Below are positions 58,655-64,000 of a stretch of 64,000 bases of DNA, piece after piece. Each line of letters begins with the position of its first letter. Position 1 is the stretch's first letter. The stretch covers positions 58,514,892-58,578,891 of the forward strand of contig NC_079208.1 in assembly GCF_026745355.1 (NCBI RefSeq), in the 5' to 3' direction. The notes below the pieces were generated by a model, which saw only the letters and a list, made by a program, of their open reading frames with translations, was not told the DNA's origin and searched no databases. The DNA is from Beta vulgaris subsp. vulgaris. Its lineage: Eukaryota > Streptophyta > Magnoliopsida > Caryophyllales > Amaranthaceae. A program made the translations under genes and the position numbers.

Positions 58655-61600
58655 ACAAAATTGCATTTGATTCTCGAAGATTATTGCAACAATTAAGTGT
58701 CGATGGTTACACCATGATGGAAGCACAAAGATTGTCGTTCGTTAGACATAATCAAAAAAGTTTCAGAGCTGATAATGTTAAGAATTTAAGAGGTGCAGCA
58801 GATAGAGGAGATACAGAAGGAGCATCAACTGGTAGTCGAGTAGTTATACGAGCATCATTCACTGGAGGACACAGTTATATGAGGGAGAACTATCAAGATG
58901 CAATGGCAATATGCAGATGGTATGGCTATCCAGATTTGTTTATTACTTTCACATGTAATCCAAAATGGCCTGAGATTACAAGATTTGTTTCTAAGAAGGG
59001 ATTACGACCTGAAGATAGACCAGACATTATTGTTCGAGTGTTTAAGATGAAGCTCGACCAATTGGTTAAGGATTTGAAGGACCGAAATATTTTCGGCAGA
59101 GTAAGAGCCGGTAATCAAATACTCATACATAAATTATATTTACATTTTAATTTCATACACATAATTATTTTTTTAAGTTAGGCGTGAAAATTTTACTAAT
59201 TAATTAGCTGACATTTTGACATGCAGTTGTCTATACCATAGAATTCCAAAAGCGTGGCTTGCCGCATGCACATATACTGTTATTCTTACATCGGGATGAC
59301 AAGTTCCCAGAAGCAGAAGCAGTCGACAAAATTATATGTGCTGAGTTACCGAACAAAGATGAAAATCCAGATTTGTATGAGATAGTTGCAACACACATGA
59401 TGCATGGCTCATGTGGTGCTTCTAATCTTGACTCCCCGTGTATGGTGGATAAAATGTGCACAAAACATTTCCCAAAAAGGTTTAATGAGAGAACAACAGT
59501 GGACGAAGATGGTTATCCGGTATACAGAAGAAGAGATAATGGAGCAACTGTTGAAAAAAATGGTGTCATGCTTGATAATAGATTCGTTGTTCCATACAAC
59601 TCTCAATTACTCTGTAAGTATCGTGCACATATCAATGTTGAATGGTGTAATCAATCACGCTCAATCAAGTATCTATTTAAATATATAAACAAGGGATACG
59701 ATAGAGTCACTGCGACTGTATACCATAATTGTCAAAATCCTGAAGATCCTGAAAAAATTGATGAAATCAAAATGTATTATGTTTGTCGATACATATCGCC
59801 ATGTGAAGCTATGTGGAGAATATATGGGTTCCCCATACATTTTAGAATCCCTGCTGTCGAACGATTAAGTTTTCATCTACCTGACGAACAAACCGTCCTT
59901 TTCACTGACGATGCCGATGTAGAGGAAGTGCTTGAAAGACCATACATTGAGAAAACAAAGTTCCTATCCTGGATGGAGTGCAACAAAGAACATGATGAAG
60001 CAAGAGAATTAAGCTATGTTGAGTTTCCTACAAAATTTGTGTGGCAAGCACACACAAGAGAATGGACTTCACGGAAAAAAGGATTTGCAATTGGCAGAAT
60101 TTATCATGTCACGCCTGGCTCTGGTGAAAAATTCTACTTGAGGACCCTGTTGAATTATGTGAAAGGTGCAACTTGCTATGAAGACATACGCGTTGTCGAT
60201 GGTGTATTACATCCCACCTTCAAAGAAGCATGTTATGCTAGATGTTTGTTAGATGATGACAAGGAGTATGTTGATGCGATAATGGAGGCAAGCTTCAGAG
60301 AATCTGGACACTATCTATGTAACCTTTTTTGTATAATGCTATTATCATGTAGTCTATCGAAACCTGAAAATATATGGCAGAAAACTTGGCATCTTCTTTC
60401 GGAAGATATCCTACATAGACAACGCACTATTCTACGAGACTAAGGTATTTGAACATTTATAGCCTCCTTACTATGTTATGACATGTATATTCTTTAACAT
60501 TGTTTTAACCTTTTCTCTTATAAATGCTTTTGTTGTGAAGCTTTGCACCTGAGCGATGAACAATTGCAGAATTATGCATTGGCTGAGATTGAAGCTAAGC
60601 TACAGAGTAACGGTAGCACCCTTCGTAGATTTAGCGAGATGCCATATCCAGATGACCTAATCGTCTTAGAAGGTCAAAATAAGCTCATAATGAATGAGCT
60701 ATCTTATGACAGAGGAAAACAAAATGAAGAGTTTCAGCAACTTTTCCAAGGATTAACTATTGAGCAAATTGGAATTTTCCAAGAAATTATGGACGCTGTC
60801 TCGCAAGGAAGAGGAGGTGTTTTTTTTGTCTATGGTTATGGAGGAACAGGTAAGACTTACCTTTGGAGAACATTGTGTGCTGCGTTAAGACGTAATGGAG
60901 ATATTATTTTACCAGTCGCTTCAAGTGGAATTGTCTCCTTATTGCTCCCACGTGGAAGAACTGCTCATTCGAGGTTCGGACTTCCTATAAACGTCACTGA
61001 GAACTCGACGTGTGTAGGTATGAAGGCAGGATGAGACCTAGCAAGTCTGCTTATCAAGACAAAACTTATTATTTGGGATGAAGCACCAATGATGCATAAA
61101 TACTGCTTTGAAGCTCTGGATAGGAGTCTAAAGGATGTTATGCAATCTGTGAATCCCATAAACAAAAATTTGCCGTTTGGTGGCAAGGTAATGGTTTTGG
61201 CTGGTGATGTTAGACAAATATTACCTGTTATCCCAGGAGGAAACAGACAAGACATTGTCTTCTCTGCAATCAATAGTTCCTACTTGTGGGATTTTTGCCG
61301 AGTGCTCAGACTAACAAAAAATATGCGTCTGAGGCCAAGGTCCAACAACACAGATGTTGTTGAAATTCGAAATTTCTCAGAGTGGATATTAAATATTGGG
61401 GATGGGGAGGCGGGAGAGCCTAATGATGGGGAGGGTTGTGTAGAAACACCTGACGATATACTGATTCATGGAGGAGATGACCCTATCGCGGCCGTAGTCA
61501 ACAGCACATATCCTGACCTTGAAGCTCATTTATGGGAAGCAACTTATTTCCAAGAGAGAGCCATACTTGCGCCAACACATGACATTGTTGAGACGGTTAA

Positions 61601-62203
61601 CGTTCATGTGTTGTCCCAATTGCCTGGTGAAGAAAGAACTTACCTTAGTTCTGATGCAATTTCAAAAGAAGAGGCAAACTTTGGAGTACATGAAATGTAT
61701 TCAACCGAATTCCTTAATACAATCAAATGCTCTGGGTTACCAAATCATAATATGAGACTAAAGGTTGGTGCACCGGTAATGCTTCTCCGGAATATTGACC
61801 AAACTTCTGGGTTATGTAATGGTACGCGTTTGGTTGTCAAACACCTTGGTAATCGCATCGTTGAAGCTGTAGTCATATCTGAAAGTAACGTAGGCGACAA
61901 GGTGTTTATTCCTCGAATGACACTAACCCCATCTGATGGAACAAAATTTCCTATCAAGTTTCAAAGGAGACAATTTCCTTTGGTTGTTTGCTTTGCAATG
62001 ACAATTAATAAAAGCCAAGGGCAATCTCTCTCTCATGTTGGTTTATATCTTCCTAGGCCGGTTTTCAGCCATGGACAATTTTTGTGGCGATTTCAAGAGT
62101 TACGAGCAAAAAAGGATTGAAGATTCTAATTTGTGATAAAGATCGTGCGAAGTCGAATATTACCACTAACGTCGTGTACAAAGAAGTGTTTCAAAATGTT
62201 TAA
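58655..62203 (+). pseudogene. Helitron Rep-helicase (RepHel) gene, broken
   Basis: Coding segments about 58655-59110, 59227-60444 and 60541-62203, with introns at 59111-59226 and probably 60445-60540. Rep part: LFITFTCNPKWPEI, the HUH motif PHAHILLF, and the tyrosine motif YLFKYINKGYDR. Helicase part (PIF1-like): Walker A YGYGGTGKTYLW, Walker B IIWDEAPM, VLAGDVRQILPV, and INKSQGQSLSHVGLYLP. Lesions: the N-terminal part before LLQQLSVD is missing or unreadable (in-frame stop just upstream); TAA at 60441-60443; TGA at 61032-61034 inside the helicase domain; and a frameshift near 62081-62086 in a T run. After the shift the usual C-terminal block (SKKGLKILICDKD, then VVYKEVFQNV) is readable to the stop at 62201-62203. 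It cannot encode a working transposase. Confidence 0.9.
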
Positions 62204-62468
62204 TTACTAACTAATGAAGATAGTTGCCTAATTTCTTGATGCCAATTATGTTAATGATATTTGTGGAGATTGTTATTTATTAATTCTAAATTCATCACTT
62301 AAGTATATAAGGTTCACCTTATTAATTTTTTTTCGAATAAAATAGCTATTATTAAATCTGTTACTAAATTGATGATACCTTTTTATGTATCCTAATATTA
62401 ACACGTCTATGTTGTATACTGATTTAATTTGTTCAATGACTTTAGCGAAAAAAAATTACTTGAAAGTT

Positions 62469-62487
62469 CCCGTGCAGTTTGCACGGG
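62469..62487 (+). other. Helitron 3' terminal hairpin
   Basis: Stem cccgtgca / tgcacggg with loop gtt, eight bases before CTAGT. This hairpin acts as the end signal in rolling-circle Helitron transposition. Confidence 0.9.
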
Positions 62488-62500
62488 TCCAATAACTAGT

Positions 62501-62863
62501 TTACTTAAATACTACTCCTCTTGTTTTTTTTTTTTAACTATTGATGATAAAGTTCCCCTCACACACACAATAAAAAAAACTATTGATGGTAAAGTACAAA
62601 TATACTCCGTATATGCTTAGGTAATTAACTAATTCGCACTTTCGGAAACTTTACCTTTAGGAAACCAATTGTTATTATAATTTTGGCAACAAGGGTGTCA
62701 ATATGGTTAAAGTATAAATACAAAGACAACCCACAAAAATCATAATCTTTAAAAGCTAACATTATTACCATCACCCCAATTTATAAAAAGGCAAATTTTC
62801 TCCTACATCACATAAAAAATATCAGATTCACTATATTTTCTTGTCTTTTGATTTCTTTCTTCC
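62501..62863 (+). other. Short promoter region of the second E2 copy
   Basis: Only 363 bp separate the Helitron end from the ATG of the second E2 copy. It is AT-rich, with a T-rich leader-like stretch (cttgtcttttgatttctttc) just before the ATG. A possible TATA-like 'gtataaata' lies at 62713-62721. Confidence 0.4.
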
Positions 62864-64000
62864 ATGGCTTCAACTTCACCTTCTCAAGCTTCTCTACTTC
62901 TCCAAAAACAGCTCAAAGGTATAAACTTTATATCAATTTCATATTTTTTGTTACATATTTACCCCCCAAAAAAGCTTATTTCTTCAATAATTTACTTGAA
63001 ATTTTGTTTTTCATGATTGTTGATATAATGAATTTTTTTTTGTTGGTATTTAACAGATCTATGCAAGCATCCTGTTGATGGGTTTTCTGCTGGTTTATTA
63101 GATGAAAACAATTTGTATGAATGGATTGTCACCATTATTGGTCCTTCTGATACACTTTAGTAAGTTTTTTTTTCTCTCAATCATCTTTTTTTTTTTTTCA
63201 ATTTTTCTAATGGATTAATTTGCTGTTGGTTTTATATTTTATATGGGTTATTGAGTATTTTTTTTTTATAGTCTTCTTAATTTCTTTTTTCATTTTGCTT
63301 ATTTGAACTTTGATGGATAAATTTCCAGTAATTGGGTATTTTTGGAATAAATAATTAAGAAATTGATATTTTTTTTTGCTATTAAAATTCTTAGCTTTCC
63401 CACCCACCAAAATAAAAAGATGCTATCTTTATTTCAGATTTTAATCTTATCTTCCACATCACTTAATGTACAATTATTGATTCTAATATGATGGTTGATC
63501 ATGATGGGGTTGTACCAAGTTGGCTGCAATATTCCAGCTTGTTTAGTTTTTTAGTGTTAAAGAAAACAGAGGAAGGTGTAATTTTAATTTCAAAAATTAT
63601 TAAAAGAGTCGGTCTAATTTTAATATAAAAGTAGATTTAGTCACTAAATGAATTAAATTAGTCATCGAAAGAAATTAATCTAGTCACTATTTGGGCTAAT
63701 TCTGTTTAAATAGTAGTATTAGGTTTACCATTGCCTAATTTTAATTTTAAAATAGGCGGTTTCTTACACAGAAACTCTTTTTTTTTTTTTTTTTTTGAAT
63801 GATAGTTTGTTAGATATTTTTTTTTTTTTTTAACCTTCTTATCAACCGTGCACATTTGACAATAGACTTTAAATATTTTAATTCTTTCTAATTGCGAATA
63901 GCTTAATTGCAAATACTGTCCAGATTCAAAATGAGAAAGATAATAAAAGGAGTAACAAATCTTGTTGTTTGCAGTGAAGGAGGATTTTTCAACGCAATTA
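62864..64000 (+). CDS. UBC7: Second UBC7/13/14-type E2 gene, cut by the window end
   Basis: Exons 62864-62918, 63057-63159 and 63975 to the window edge are seen. The translation (18 residues plus a split codon, then [19 protein letters not shown] and EWIVTIIGPSDTLYEGGFF) closely matches the first copy at 50887 with the same intron phases; it has two extra residues after MAS. Catalytic Cys and C-terminal part are outside the window. Introns are 138 and 815 bp versus 157 and 513 bp in the first copy. Both copies point the same way, so this is a tandem or segmental duplicate. Divergence in exons is modest, in introns near complete. Confidence 0.92.

Larger units (their letters stand above)
56745..62500 (+). 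mobile_element. Helitron with both termini, formerly autonomous
   Basis: The 5' end TCATATATAATATTAAAGCA follows an A; the 3' end is CTAGT at 62496-62500 followed by T, with a perfect 8-bp-stem hairpin (62469-62487) 8 bases before it. Length is 5756 bp, including a 232-bp LINE insertion and its extra target copy. It carries a Rep-helicase gene in the expected orientation. No RPA-like gene was recognised. The A|T insertion site, terminal TC, hairpin and CTAGT are the established Helitron hallmarks. Confidence 0.92.

Overview
The window is nuclear DNA of a flowering plant, and the genes look like those of a eudicot. It has AT-rich intergenic DNA, GT-AG introns from under 100 bp to 4 kb, plant-specific gene families (WOX homeodomain, CLE peptide, plastid ALB3/ALB4 insertase, thaumatin-like PR-5), and a dense population of plant transposons (Helitron, hAT, PIF/Harbinger and Stowaway MITEs, tRNA-type SINEs, LINEs with an RNase H domain). 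I cannot name the species.

Layout. 1-4.3 kb: a WUSCHEL-related homeobox gene (WOX2-like, two exons, +) with a TATA box, then a MITE. 4.5-11.4 kb: a transposon-rich block holding a frameshifted LINE 3' part, a Stowaway-like element carrying a hAT element, a SINE split by a second hAT element, another SINE, a short Helitron and a LINE scrap. 12.3-13.9 kb: an intronless gene for an HSP20-like (IDM2/IDL1-type) protein, convergent with a cytosolic HSC70 gene (15.9-18.9 kb, -) that has a TATA box and a perfect heat-shock element upstream. 22.2-34.0 kb: an eleven-exon chloroplast ALB4/ALB3-type membrane insertase gene with TE-bearing introns. 34.9-35.5 kb: a three-exon CLE46-like signalling-peptide gene (-) that is easily missed because its exons are 68-103 nt. 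35.5-43.9 kb: a gene-poor stretch with a SINE, foldback elements, a G-rich tract, a Helitron remnant and two sister PIF/Harbinger MITEs. 43.9-44.7 kb: an intronless thaumatin-like protein gene. 45-50 kb: MITEs, tandem repeats and a foldback element with a very GC-rich hairpin. 50.9-54.4 kb: a UBC7/13/14-type (UBE2G) ubiquitin-conjugating enzyme gene. 56.7-62.5 kb: a Helitron with both termini and a broken Rep-helicase gene, carrying a 5'-truncated LINE. 62.9 kb to the end: a second, truncated copy of the same E2 gene.

The genes do not form one pathway. Two links are worth noting: the two E2 copies are a same-strand duplication separated by the Helitron, and two chaperone-type genes (HSP20-like and HSC70) face each other. 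The strongest structural results are the exactly delimited transposons (matching target-site duplications and terminal repeats), the nested insertions that give a relative insertion order, and the CLE gene. All function names come from recognising protein families by eye; no database search was run.
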